A stretch of DNA of 64,000 nt from Cyclaneusma minus (Eukaryota; Ascomycota; Leotiomycetes; Marthamycetales; Marthamycetaceae). This document shows, piece by piece, positions 13,157-23,671 of the stretch (its first letter is position 1; every line of letters starts with the position of its first letter). A program made the translations under genes and the position numbers. The notes beneath the pieces are model-generated. The model did not search any database. It was not told the DNA's origin and saw nothing but the letters and a program-made list of their open reading frames with translations. The stretch lies in NCBI GenBank assembly GCA_037179335.1, contig JAKZHN010000001.1, forward strand, positions 372,001 through 436,000, written 5' to 3'.

Positions 13157-14319
13157 TTACCGGGTGTCTGTAGAAGACTCAGCCTTTACCTCCGGTCTGA
13201 AAGAGAATATCACTCGGGGCTGCCGGGACTCCCTACCAAGAGCTGTGCTGGACGCTGGGCTGGACGCTAGGCTGAACGTCGGGCTGGGCGAGGTCCTATA
13301 CTCAGCAGCAGTGCGCGCACTACCAGGAATATCATAGTGAAGCATCCAAGGCGAGCCCAACAACGCCCAGAGAGCGATGGCGAGATTCTGGGTTTCGTTG
13401 AAATGGAGAGTATCCTTCTGGAAGGAGACATTAAGCTCCTTGAGCTTCGGCAAGCCGGAAACAAGCCTCAGTCTTTCCACGCCTCCGATCATGTTTCGGA
13501 ACTGATGGTGAAATGTCTGTTGCTCCGAAGCGGACCGGAAGACTGAAGATCCAATATGGCTGCACCTTCCGGGGACGAGACGTATCCTGAAATACTCTAG
13601 GGAATTGTGGGCTGCTGAGAGGAGTTCGGAAAGTCGGCCGGAACGGTTGATGGATGTGAGCCAGGTGTGGCGGATCTCGATGACGAGTTTCTTGAGATGT
13701 GTGAAGCCGTGCAAGGGGAGCTTTTGATCGCCTATCCAGCGGTGGCATTCTCGCTCGGGATAGTACTCTTCTAGAACCGATTCAGGTGCAAAGAAGTGTC
13801 CGGGTGCATCGAAATAGAACTCGTTGTGGCCGTAGATGATGGGTATGCACTCCTGGTAGATTTGCCTGTACGCGTGTAAGCTGAGATACTTGCAGACTAC
13901 CATTTGGAGCTGCTGCTTACTTGTTTACATAAAACAGAGCAAACGCCGAGGTAAAAGGACCGGTGGGCGGGACCGACGAGGGCATGGAATTGTAAGGCAG
14001 TGCCTGAACCATGAAATCAGTATTTTACATCACGAATACAGTTGGAGAGTGGGGCCAGTTACCGTCAGCTTCTCACCGTATCCTCCCGAGCGAGCAATAC
14101 GAATCCTGTCTTCATGGCAGACGCAAAGCTTGTAGACTGGAGCCCGGTTAGCAATCCATGAGTTCCCTTGTGGTCTGAAGGACCAAAGTACTCACTCTTT
14201 TGTCGAAGTTCAAGAGGGATATCCAGCAGATATGGCTGCGTCAGGGGGGGCGGGATTGGGAACCTCTCAGTCTCCACCTGATCTTGACTCGGAGACATTG
14301 TGCTGGTATCCTCCTCCAT
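13157..14319 (-). CDS. 2EXR/DUF7730-like fungal protein (copy 1)
   Basis: Four exons, 14319-14196, 14136-14063, 14003-13921 and 13865-13157, give 329 residues. The N-terminus has the hallmark of this mould family: a Leu/Pro-rich start to the fold (LLDIPLELRQK) running into IYKLC across a phase-1 intron, then VNKQIYQECIPIIYG across a phase-2 intron. The rest (HLKKLVIEIRHTW, SLEYFRIRL, LKELNVSF) has the LRR-like beta/alpha rhythm of F-box-related fungal proteins. These are large, fast-evolving families of unknown biochemical role. It lies head-to-tail with a related gene at 15022-16258 and shares intron positions and phases with it and with 22441-23671. The C-terminus is Ser/Pro-rich and less certain. 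Splice model good; function unknown. Confidence 0.8.
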
Positions 14320-15021
14320 GGTTGTTACTGCCGCGCAGGCTGGGGCTGACGATGGATGCGTAGACAGGAGACTGGCAGGGTGAGAAGGCAGTCAGACAGG
14401 TGTTTGCTGAGAGACAAAGGAGCTTGTTTCGGAAGGTGTCATGTGCCATGAAGTCCCGTGACCGGATCACGTGCAGAAAGTTTGGAAGCGCACTCCTCAC
14501 TAAGTTATTCAGCTGTATCTAGCCTAGCCAGACATGAAGGGCTTACCTCTTCACGCAATAACAAACGTCATACCCCCTACTCCGTAACCCCTGCCCTGTG
14601 CCGGAAGGCTAGCTATGTAAGGAACTGTTTTATAGAAGAAAGCAAAGCCAGCTAAGTGAGCTGTGAAGGGTCGATACTGCCGAGTTTCACATAGGGAAGT
14701 TCCGAAGGTCGAGCCGACCTCGGTAGCTCAGCCATCTCCAACAGTCGTCGCTGCCTCAGTCGCCCATGTCCCGATTATTCAGACATCAAAGAAGCCAGTT
14801 CATGAAGGTTTGGCTGCCAGTATGTGGTCTGGGAACAACAAAGACAACGGGACAATGGCGATTCCGCTCGGAATACTGAGGGTGTAGCCTGATAGTCAAC
14901 ACTCAACACCTCCTGGGATTTCACCTATCGCTTCAGATCCAAATTCTTTTTTTGAAATCTTCCAAAACTCTAGATATCGACAAGCACGCGCAAAAATGGA
15001 TAGTCTTGCTCTACGACCCAT
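14320..15021. other. intergenic, promoter of copy 1 and 3' region of copy 2
   Basis: About 700 nt between two same-strand related genes. No coding frame, repeat or RNA gene is recognised. It should hold the promoter of the 13157-14319 gene. Confidence 0.5.
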
Positions 15022-16258
15022 CTATTTGGAAATTTCCCAAAGATCGCTGGGTATAGAATCCATGTCCAGCGATGGATCCACATTCAGACTCAGTGCTTCC
15101 TGAGCAGACGCGCAACATAGCTTGAACTGGCCGCGAAATAGCCACTTCCTTCTGCCGTGCTGCAGAGTCTGCCTCACCAGCTCCGCCTGTATGCGTTCCG
15201 ACTCCACCTCCATAGTTACCGCCGTCAAGGTAAACCTACAAACCTGCAGGTCTGATTCTGGAAGCGGCTCTTTGTTCCACCGCACCGACCAGACATGACC
15301 AAAGTATTCCTGCAAGATAATGGCTGTCATTGCAAAGTGCTTGGCTTCTGGTTGATGCCAGCACATCGATATCTCCAGCTCCTGAAGGCCCCCCATCTCA
15401 TCGGCTCGAAGAACCCGACATGCTCCTAGAATATACCTGAGTGCTGGAGAGAGGTTCGAGAAAAAGACGGGGTTTTTGTTGTAGAAGAAGCTGTGGGGCA
15501 TCGGTTCGGAGGCGTGTTCTCTCAGGTTGATTTTCAGGTGTGTGAGCTGGCGTTGTACCTGCTCGAACGTATCGAGTATTTGGAAGGCATGATGGTGCCA
15601 GGTACGGCTGCCCCATTCTTGGTCCGGCGATATGGTCAGGCTGAGGCGAGTGATACTTCTTTTGATCGAGTTTGGTATCGTCTCTTTGTATTGGAATTCT
15701 CGTTGGTATAGGAAGGCTCTTTCTTTGATCCATCTCTGGTAGACGTTGGCCTGGCCGTTGATATGGACCCATCGTGTATCCGCAAGCAATGAGCGGAACT
15801 CTCTTGAGATTTGTCTGAGACTGTCAGGTATATCGACTAGAATTGCTGGATTATCACCCACTTATTGGCCACCATCAAGCTCGATGGCTTCTTGGACACG
15901 GCATTCCAACCATAAACTCTCGTGTTGTCGGCCCGTATACGCCATTGAGTTGCTTGGAAAGACACGTCACCGGAATCAAGGGCGATGAGCTTATAAACTG
16001 TACGCAGGTCAGTGTTACCCAACGCAGAACGGCGATCGCGAGGCATCGGATAGGAATTCACGGGGTCGGCTTACTTCTTTTGCGGATCTGCCAAGGTAGC
16101 AAGTCGAATCTATTGAGCTCTATAGGGTGAACTTTGTCGTGCTCTTCATCAGCATGGGCCAATGACCTCTCAGCTCTCTCTAAGACATTGGCAAGTGAGT
16201 GCCGAGCGTTATTATGCGAGAGGTTTTGCATATATTCGTCCATCTCGAAGTCTTGCAT
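15022..16258 (-). CDS. 2EXR/DUF7730-like fungal protein (copy 2)
   Basis: Three exons, 16258-16075, 15997-15862 and 15820-15022, give 372 residues. The core motif is again split by introns at the same places as copy 1: FDLLPWQIRKR then I|YKLIALD (phase 1), and VAN|N then LRQISREFRSLL (phase 2). Here the second motif is less canonical than QIYQE. The N-terminal 50 residues are polar and probably disordered. The C-terminal part has alternating hydrophobic strands and helices (ITRLSLTISPDQEW, LTHLKINLREH, LQELEISMCW) but no enzyme motif. Sequence identity to copy 1 outside the motifs is low, so the duplication, if one, is old. No signal peptide or membrane span. Gene model good; function unknown. 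Confidence 0.8.
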
Positions 16259-16876
16259 TTAGAGCGAGAGACGCTCGGGTGGGCTTAGAGTGCGTTTTTA
16301 ATCGTGTTGAGCCTTCAAGAGCAGAACAAACAGAACAAATTGAAAATTCGAAGCCGGAAAACGGTGTTGGCGCAGACAATAACAATACCATTGTCGCAAA
16401 GTTGTGTTGAGTCCAATGATGGTTCACTGTTGAGCGGTGGGTCTAGTACCAGTTTTCCAATCCCACGGTCTACTCCGGCCAGAGTAACGAGAAGCCCTCA
16501 GAATTATTGAGCTTATTCCTAATCGTCAGCTATCTTTTGATAAACAAACTCATTTCTAAGCAGTAGAAATACCCCAAGCTGCGAAGAGCCGAAAGCCATC
16601 GTGGTCGCAGAACAATTGTGAACGTGGGCTTAAAAAAGTCGAAGCCACATATGGAAAGAATCCCAAAATTCTGCGACATGGATTGGAATGAAAGAGTGAT
16701 ACTATATTATGTAGAATAAGCCGCATAACCAGCAAAGGGAGTATCGATGATTTCGAAGCTCCCTATCTCTCATGTGTGCCCCCAGCCAGAGACTACCAAA
16801 GTTTCCGCAATTGCTTGTAGAATAACAACACTCACCATAGCCATCATTTTTGCATGCCAACTATTATAGCGATCGA
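16259..16876. other. intergenic
   Basis: Promoter of copy 2 and the 3' flank of the GST gene. No coding frame or repeat of note. Confidence 0.5.
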
Positions 16877-17608
16877 TCATTTGTAGTCAAATGACTCCAA
16901 ATTGTAAGGACCACCCTTCTCCAACGCCCTCTTGTAGGCCTCCCTCGCGTGCACCTTCTCCAACCACGCCTTGCACTTGGGAAACTTGTTGCCGTCAAAG
17001 TACCCTCTCTGGGTGCAAAAGTCCATAGGCCAGCTCAAGTTGAAATCCGCCAAGCCCATCTTATTCCCAGCAAACCACTCATATTCCCCACTCAAAGCCA
17101 CCTCCATCAACTGAAAGCAAGGCGGCAGCCCCTTCTTCATCATGCCCGCGATACTCCCCAACAAGCCACTCAACACCGGCCGCACCAACCACGGGCTCAG
17201 CTTCGGAATCAGCTCAAAGATCATTGGAAATGCAGCTTGGCTGCCCAGCGTCGCGTTCGCAAATTCCTGCCAGAAGGCATCGCGTGTCTTCTCGGCTTCG
17301 GTCGCAGGCTCCCACGCGCCCTGACTGTAATTATCGGCGATAAACTGCAAGATCAATCTGCTCTCGGTGAGCGTCCACGATTCCTTGACATTCGATTCTG
17401 CAGCCGGCTCAACGGTCAAGATTGGCGCCTTGCCCAGCGGATGGATGCTCTTGAGCTCTTCGGGGGCGCGCGCTTTCTCGCGCAGGTAGGTCTTGAGGTT
17501 GTACTTGAAGGTGGAGTTTGCGCCGGCGATTTCTTCGAGAGCCCAGAGGACGCGCAGGGACTGGGAGGACGAGAGGTGGTGCAGAGTGGGCGTACCGGCG
17601 GAAGACAT
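16877..17608 (-). CDS. glutathione S-transferase, Gtt1-like
   Basis: An intronless gene of 243 residues, the usual length for a cytosolic-type GST. The N-terminal thioredoxin fold starts TPTLHHLSSSQSLRVLWALEE and contains IHPLGKAPIL with the cis-proline P62. The glutathione gamma-Glu-binding ES pair is at E82-S83 in WTLTESRLILQFIADNY. A helical C-terminal domain follows (about 100-243, with KMGLADFNLSWPMDF). This order and the APEELKSIHPLG motif match yeast Gtt1 and its fungal relatives. They conjugate glutathione to electrophiles or reduce peroxides, often at the ER or outer mitochondrial membrane. Unlike yeast Gtt1, no clear C-terminal membrane anchor is visible, so a cytosolic location is more likely. 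The substrate is unknown. Identity is sure at family level. Confidence 0.93.
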   Translation of the reverse strand: MSSAGTPTLHHLSSSQSLRVLWALEEIAGANSTFKYNLKTYLREKARAPEELKSIHPLGKAPILTVEPAAESNVKESWTLTESRLILQFIADNYSQGAWEPATEAEKTRDAFWQEFANATLGSQAAFPMIFELIPKLSPWLVRPVLSGLLGSIAGMMKKGLPPCFQLMEVALSGEYEWFAGNKMGLADFNLSWPMDFCTQRGYFDGNKFPKCKAWLEKVHAREAYKRALEKGGPYNLESFDYK

Positions 17609-18057
17609 TTTTTTGGAGGCGAAGACTTTTGCTGTTGATAGTGGGAACTTGATAGTGTTGTTCGCGTTGGGGGCTGCTTCGGCTCCTGCTCTTAAGGTAG
17701 TGTGGGGCCGCTAGCTTTTGCGGGGTAATGTCGAAAGAGCTAATAGAAAACGCCAACCTCGTGTAGCTTTGACGTTGACGTTCGCTAACCATTATTAGAC
17801 AAAACAGCTCTGATACTCGGTGCCCTTTGCAAGACCAGCACACACTGGATCCTCTCCCGTCCTTATTTCAACAATCAAGACAACATCTAACCGTTTCTAA
17901 TCGTCTGCTTCGTTGGAAACTCGATTGGCAAAGAAATTATAAGTCGCCATGTCAAACCTTAACTGTGCCATCGTCTCGATCGAGTACACGACTAGGCTAC
18001 TTGGACTGGGCAGTTCACGTCAATCGATATCAAAGTCCGACTGGAATTGAGGATCGT

Positions 18058-18205
18058 GTTCGTCCCCAATCATCAGAATGACAGAATCCATTGACGTCCC
18101 TTCGGTCTCATCTCTCATCACCTTTCTCGTCTCGGATCTCAGATACTCAGTTGGCTCCAGAATAGGTCCTGCGGGCGCTAAGTGGTGGCTGGAGGATCCC
18201 CCGTT
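18058..18205 (-). repeat. diverged direct duplication, copy 1
   Basis: On the minus strand this reads ...VMRDETEGTSMDSVILMIGD. Copy 2 reads ...VMEDETKGASMDSEI then, after a stop, MMGDE. DNA similarity is clear over about 140 nt (shared GTCTCATCT and CCATCACC blocks). Probably remnants of a duplicated small gene; parent unknown. Confidence 0.5.
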
Positions 18206-18822
18206 ATGGACCATGACAGTTGGCGCATCTTTCCACTGTTCCGGAGAATAGATTCAGCCACCAACACCGGCAACTCCTTGGCCTCCAGTCCGTGGTTTGA
18301 GAATGTGTATGTGCTTCATCCCCCAGCTGGTTAACCAACTAACAATTTCTCGAAACAGAGTGATAATTGGGGTTGGTATTGGCATATGTTCGTGATATCA
18401 TAACGACCAGTCTGTAAGATATTTATGTATGTTCTGAATCGGCGATAGCACAGGTAATTGAGGACTTCGCCATCTCTCCTACCCTGTCCTTAGAAGGGCG
18501 GAAAAGAAAGAGGACTTAGTTCACGAAGCCCTTAATTACATGTAGGCGCTGTGTCATTGCTCCCTCGAGGGCTTAACAGGTTCAACAGCCATGCTGATGA
18601 TGGTTCTGGCGGATAGTAAGTCAATGGGAAAACATCTCCAGCCCTCACACATGCTCATCCCCAAAAATAAAAGCGCCTACCGCCGGCGGGCCGCCACGGT
18701 GCTACCCGCGGCCGTTGTCGATCGTTTCCTGTCAACGAACTTCTGTTAGTTGACAGTCTGGAGCATGCAAGTGGGTTGGAATGGCGGAATGGGTATATTG
18801 TGGATATCCTCAGGAGATCTTG

Positions 18823-18978
18823 TTCATCCCCCATCATCAGATTTCTGAATCCATCGACGCCCCTTTAGTCTCATCTTCCATCACCATCCTCAGCTCGTAT
18901 CTCGGTCTTCGGAATGAGATTGGGACCAGAGCAAGTGCTGTGGACGCCAAGTGGCGGCTGAAGAATTCTTCCCATGCC
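18823..18978 (-). repeat. diverged direct duplication, copy 2
   Basis: Partner of 18058-18205, in the same orientation about 770 nt away. It lies at the 3' end of a 119-codon minus frame that stops between SMDSEI and MMGDE, where copy 1 reads through as SMDSVILMIGDE. This suggests one or both copies are decaying. Confidence 0.5.
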
Positions 18979-19571
18979 AGTGAGTACAAGTAGGATTGAT
19001 GGGATGATAGATTTGGTTCCACAGTCCTTTCAGTCGTTGCAAGCGCAACTGAAACACCACCCACTGCCTTTTCAACTTCGACGCGAATCACGTTGTTATT
19101 ACCCGCATTTCTGGTTGGCGAAAGCGCCAAAGTCTCCGCGTATTCATTATTAACAAAACTTCCTAGACGAATTTCGAAAGGCTGCGAGATGGCCATGACA
19201 TTGTGTTTTCCGTCGTGGTGATAGCGGAATTCGAAAACGTCGTGTGTCCACCACTACCTTACCCTGTCCTTCCCAGAAATACTAGAAGCTGTCGTGTCCC
19301 ATCGCCCCCAAAAAATGATACCCGCGACTCCTTGGCCATGGACTCGGAACAGGAAAATGCCTTGAATGGCTCAGCAGCAGTACTGCGCCGCCCGGACGAG
19401 CATACGGGCCCCCTAATTGTCTCTAATTGTCTCTTATGTTGGTGTACCTCACTCCCTCAACCTGGAGCTTATTCCATCTTCTACTCATTTCATCGACCTG
19501 TTTGCATTGTCCCAGTTTTTCCAATAATTCTCTGCTTTTCTTTGCTGCACGAAAGTCTAATATTCATAGCC

Positions 19572-20396
19572 ATGACGAGAAATTCGTACTCCGAGCTTGA
19601 GCTTGCGTACCAGTACGACTCCGATCATCCATCGTCGGGTCTCGAGCGCCATCAACCCGTGCCAGATCTACCAGAGGTCGACGTGGACAAGCAGAACTTG
19701 TCCACATCATCCCAAGTCGACGTGATCGAACCCGAGTATAAGAATGGGGTGACGGAAGTTCGTCGAGAAGATCGAATCTGCCTCACAAAACGAAAGTTCT
19801 AAGTTGTTGCTGCTATCCTTACAATTCTGGTGGTAGCCGCTGCAATAGGCACTGCCGTCGGAGTCACCTTCTCAAACAACAGCTCTGACTCCTCAGAAGC
19901 CAGCAAAACCACATTCACAACAGGTCCCATAACCTCCTCCGTCTCCCGTACCACTACTGGCATCGCCATAGTTACAAGTACGACCATCGGACCCTCCACA
20001 ACCCTCCTCTCCGACTGCCCTTCTTCCAACTACACCATTTGGCAGTCTCCCTCCAATGGCGACCTCTACCGCAAAGTCTGCAGCAACAGTTTCGCCAACA
20101 ACGGTACCGATGACGTCGTCAATACCGCAACCTCCTCCTTGGATGCTTGCCTTGAGCTCTGCGATTCGTACAATATTCAAAACGCACCAGAGATTAAGGC
20201 CGGGGGAGCAGAGGTCTGTGGCTCGGTTTGCTGGAGATCGACCATTGAAGGGGATGACCTTCCAGGGCAGTGTTTTGGATTTGTAACGTTCAATACGACG
20301 GTTAGTGGAGGTGGCGACGACGATCGTGGGGAGTTCACGTGGGGAGGGGATACGAAGTGCAATTCGGCGGCGTGGATTAATTCGCCGTATACATGA
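19572..20396 (+). pseudogene. single-span membrane protein gene with an in-frame stop
   Basis: The layout is that of a common mould family: an acidic cytosolic N-terminus (MTRNSYSELELAYQYDSDHP...), a basic stop-transfer KRKF, one transmembrane helix (VVAAILTILVVAAAIGTAV), a Ser/Thr-rich stalk and a Cys-rich extracellular domain (SLDACLELC, EVCGSVCW, CFGFVTF). The frame is open from 19572 except for TAA at 19800-19802, exactly between KRKF and the membrane helix. Relatives usually have an aromatic residue (often Trp) there; TGG to TAA needs two G-to-A changes. No intron with usable sites removes the stop in frame: the GTTCGT...TAAG candidate is 46 nt and shifts the frame. So the gene is either inactivated, dependent on readthrough, or polymorphic. 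The rest is not decayed, so the lesion is recent. Ligand unknown. Confidence 0.65.
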
Positions 20397-21041
20397 GAGG
20401 GACTTGGGAGTAGTGAGACTTACGTTTCGCGGCCTCTGCCTTCCTTCAATTATTGCGTTTGTATGGGATGCAGTGGGACTCGGAGAGCACATTACCTTCT
20501 TTAGATCGTTGAACGTGTGGCAATGGTCCGAAGGTACTTCTGTTTTCAGTTATTTGAGATTGCCTAATCCTTTGGAATATTAGTAAACCTATAAGATTCC
20601 TTGAGATTCGAAACGCCCCTAATCACCAAGACGAAATTCTTCAAATCTCTCTATGTGGCATTCACTCGACGTTGAACTTAAGGTGAAGCAATATCTGTCG
20701 GTTTTGGAATGACGAAAAGCCACAAGTACCTGTGCTCAGATTCCAGAGCCAGTCCCCTACACACGATGCATCAATCTTCAGTAGTTTTCTCAGTAGAGTT
20801 TGATCCATGCCGGTTGAGAGAATCGCAGCAACTTGAGGATTTTGCAGACGAAGACCCGAGCTTGAAAGTGGTGAGATCATTTTGATGGGGCGAGATGGTG
20901 CGCTCCTGATTCATGGGTATCATTCCTTTGCCCCGTTCCTTAACGTCGTTTAGCAAACCATCCGTATGCCCAAGTGTAGTAGAGACCATATCCAGTGCCA
21001 CGAACGCCGCGAACCAGATATCCCGTGCTCCAGAGTACTTT
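20397..21041. other. intergenic between convergent genes
   Basis: Lies between the 3' end of the broken membrane-protein gene and the 3' end of MED10. It contains a short stretch of the 19-nt-period repeat (20563-20638). No gene is seen. Confidence 0.5.
20563..20638. repeat. 19-nt-period degenerate repeat, copy G
   Basis: CCTAATCCTTTGGAATATT at 20563-20581 fits the repeat consensus closely, and is followed by units of 17, 19 and 21 nt ending in CCTAATCACC.... It is intergenic between convergent genes, like array A at 45.1 kb. Confidence 0.5.
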
Positions 21042-21564
21042 TCAAGCCTTCTTATCCTCATCTGTTCCACCCATCTTCACGTCCTCACCCAACTTCGACA
21101 GATCATTCCCTTCCACGCCCTCCAGCCCATCAAACAGATTGACAGTCTTGCACTCCGCCTCCAGTATGTCCGCAAAGTCGGCGAAAGCGCTCATCTTCCC
21201 CTTCAACTCCTGGTTGTTCCTCCTCGCCAACTCCACAAACTCTCTGGTGTAGATGTCTGGATTTCGGCCCTGGTCCACATAGGTGAGGATTTCAGGGGGC
21301 ATCGTAACTTTGATGCGCGGCGCGGTGGTAAGAATGGCTTGTAGGGAGTCGGCGACGGTCCTGATGCTTTGTTCGATGACGCCCTTGGATCTGACGTTCG
21401 GGCCTACCTTGTCGTAAGATGCGGTTTGGACCATGAGTTGGAAGTAGTCTTGGATTAAGTTGTGGATCTGCTCTAATCGGAGCTTATTAGCTTGGTGCAG
21501 AAGGCATGGGACAGGAGCGCATACGTTCGACCATTGCGTGGTCGGACTTCTTGTCCGGTGCCAT
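21042..21564 (-). CDS. med10: Mediator subunit 10 (Nut2)
   Basis: Two exons, 21564-21525 and 21472-21042, give 156 residues. The 52-nt intron has donor GTATGC, branch GCTAATAA and acceptor TTAG, and joins MAPDKKSDHAMVEQ to QIHNLIQDYFQLMVQ. The VEQQI..VIQDLY..MVQ start and the late block YVDQGRNPDIYTREFVELA, then NNQELKGKM, are diagnostic for MED10/Nut2. It is an essential subunit of the Mediator middle module, linking activators to RNA polymerase II in the nucleus. Length matches the family. The C-terminal tail (LFDGLEGVEGNDLSKL...) is lineage-specific. It faces away from the 2EXR/DUF7730-like gene at 22441, with about 880 nt between starts. Confidence 0.95.
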
Positions 21565-22440
21565 CGTGGGTAGTGGTTTGTGCTGTTCAACGCCCAGGTT
21601 TGTGGGTAGAGAGAGAGCTGTTTCGAGCTCCGCAGATGGTGACTGATGTGAAGTTCTATTGCGGGAAGTTGCAAATTGAAAGAAGGTGAAGGTTCAATAA
21701 TGTCACTCGGTAGTTTGGTGGAAGCGGAATAAGCGGCGAAACATTCTGCCGAATGTGGGGCTTTGGTGGTGTAACGTCGGTTCCGGTGCCCCCTCCCCCT
21801 CCCTCGAATCTGACATTCTTTTCATCCGCGTGTCCTACTTTCATTTTCAACTACTTCGATTTCTCCCAGTTACCTGGGCTTCTCCTGATCACTTGTATCT
21901 CTAGATTTCTTCTACTTGAATGGCTTCAGCTCAGAAGTTCGCCAGGAATTCCTCCGCTGGCGAGCCCCCCCTGAGGGAAAACATGGTGACAAATTCAACC
22001 AGAGCAGGAGGCAAGAGCACCCCCACGTCTTCCAAATTGAAAAGCTCTGATACTACGGTAGGCTCCGTTCTCACTTGTAAGATGTTGGACTAGAAGACCT
22101 AGTAAAATCGGGATTGGGTCGCTAGTTCACCTTTCCAGAACTGCTTCTGTCGATGCAAGGAGGCTATGTCGAAGTTGACCATGTCTCCCACCTTTCGTTG
22201 CTCCGTACCTTTGGAGCCCTGTCTTCAAAAGCACTTTTTCCTGTCGATATTCCAGAGTCTTGCCGAGCACGTGAGCCTTCCCGCTTCTCGTGAATCTTTG
22301 TTGACACTTAAAATTCATCCTCTTTCCGAGCTGCGCCAGCTTCGTGTCGAGGTCTATGGAGCCTCATGTAATTACCCTCTCTCCTCCGTCCTCTCCGTCA
22401 TAACGTTTTCGTCAGCTGTTCAAAGAGCACCGGCAACACC
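21565..22440. other. shared divergent promoter region
   Basis: Lies between the divergent MED10 and 22441 genes. A plus frame from 21919 (MASAQKFARNSSAGEPP..., about 47 codons) ends at a GTAGGC donor-like site and could be a small gene or upstream ORF. I cannot extend it convincingly, so I do not call it. Confidence 0.4.
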
Positions 22441-23671
22441 ATGGCGCCCACTTACTACGAAGACGAGAACTTCTTCGAAGAAGAGACCTACAACGAAGAC
22501 CAGACTGAGAGAGCTGCCGCCGTCAAAGAGTCCGCCCAGGAAGCTCCTACGACTCCCAAGGACCCCAATGTCTTTCCCTTCATGGCTCTGCCGCTCGAGG
22601 TGCGCGAACGCAGTGAGTATCTCAGCTAGACGTTGCTGTTTGTCGCGACCTGTTCTGATGATCCCGCAGTCTACATTGAGTGTTTGTCAAACCTGGAAAG
22701 CCCGGACTCAGCGGGCAAGTATGAGATGCTCTCTGGCAGCAGGATGAAATGGTTCAACGAGGATGGCACTTGGAAGGCCATAATCAGGAAGGACTGCATT
22801 AAGGCGCCAGCCATCATCTGTGTGAACAAGTACGGCTGGTCCATCTTGACATCAAAAGATCTCTGCCCACTACCTTCTTTCTCGCACCTATGTCAATCAT
22901 GTTAATATTTTGCACAAGTTACTGACACAGTTGTCTAGGCAAGTGTACAAGGAGGCGCTCCCATTTCTGTACACGATGAACAAGTTCTGCATCACCATCT
23001 GGGGCTCACTGTTTGTCTGCCAGCCCTGGTACAACCCTGAATCGATCAACCTGCGCCGTAACAAGGTGCCGCGCCTTATCGACTCTCCACTACGCTCATT
23101 CACCTACCCTCCAGGCTTCAGTAACGTCCGCTTCCTCGAGTTTGCCCTTGTCGCAGACAACGAATTCCTCGAACATCGCGAGCAACAACTTTTCGACGCC
23201 ATGCAAGCCACGCCGAACCTCGAAGAGCTGACTATCCGAGTCCGCTCCTGCAAGAACAGCCAGAAGCCCATGGATCTGTTCGACCTCGAACGCTGGCTCT
23301 ACAAGTTTGTGGAGCTTGTGCGCGAGAAGAAATTGGACAAGTTGGCTAGGTTGAATCTCGAGATGGTCTTCTTCGAGAACTCGAGCCACCAATGGTGGAG
23401 AATTGACGATCTCGTGAAGAAGCTGAAGGAGGTACTGATTATGAACAGGTATGAGACCAGGGTCATGGAGGACAAGGGCAAGGGTAAGTGCCTAACCCTG
23501 TCTATTGCGAGGAGGAGGCCGCTCAAGAAGATGACGATCATGCCGGGTTCGGGTCCGAAGACCAAACGGGCTACTGTGGGCGACAGGATCAAGGCTTTCC
23601 AGAGAAGGGATGCCAGCTCAGGTCACCGGATTCCATCCTGGTATGTTCTGGCTGATACTGCTGCCAAGTAG
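22441..23671 (+). CDS. 2EXR/DUF7730-like fungal protein (copy 3)
   Basis: Three exons, 22441-22612, 22670-22829 and 22939-23671, give 354 residues. Residues 1-45 are acidic and disordered (YYEDENFFEEETYNEDQ). The family core follows: FMALPLEVRER then I|YIECL across a phase-1 intron, and VNK|QVYKEALPFLYTMN across a phase-2 intron. Both positions and phases match the genes at 13157 and 15022. The C-terminal region alternates strands and helices (VRFLEFALVADNEF, LEELTIRVRSC, LARLNLEMVFF) and ends in a basic tail. The start is the first ATG, in ACACC ATG context. The introns carry GTGAGT and GTACGG donors. Function is unknown for the family. Confidence in the gene model is high. Confidence 0.85.

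Larger units (their letters stand above)
17609..19571. other. intergenic with a diverged duplicated fragment
   Basis: No intact gene. Two related segments (about 18058-18205 and 18823-18978) read on the minus strand as similar peptides and are listed separately. A minus frame of 119 codons (19196-18837) covers the second copy; it has no recognisable domain. Confidence 0.45.

Noticed and set aside
19755..19805. Intron that would remove the in-frame stop of the membrane-protein gene
   Set aside because: The only GT...AG candidate spanning the stop is 46 nt and shifts the frame, destroying the membrane helix.
20771..21070. Minus frame downstream of MED10
   Set aside because: Overlaps the MED10 end in another frame and shows no domain; a shadow frame.
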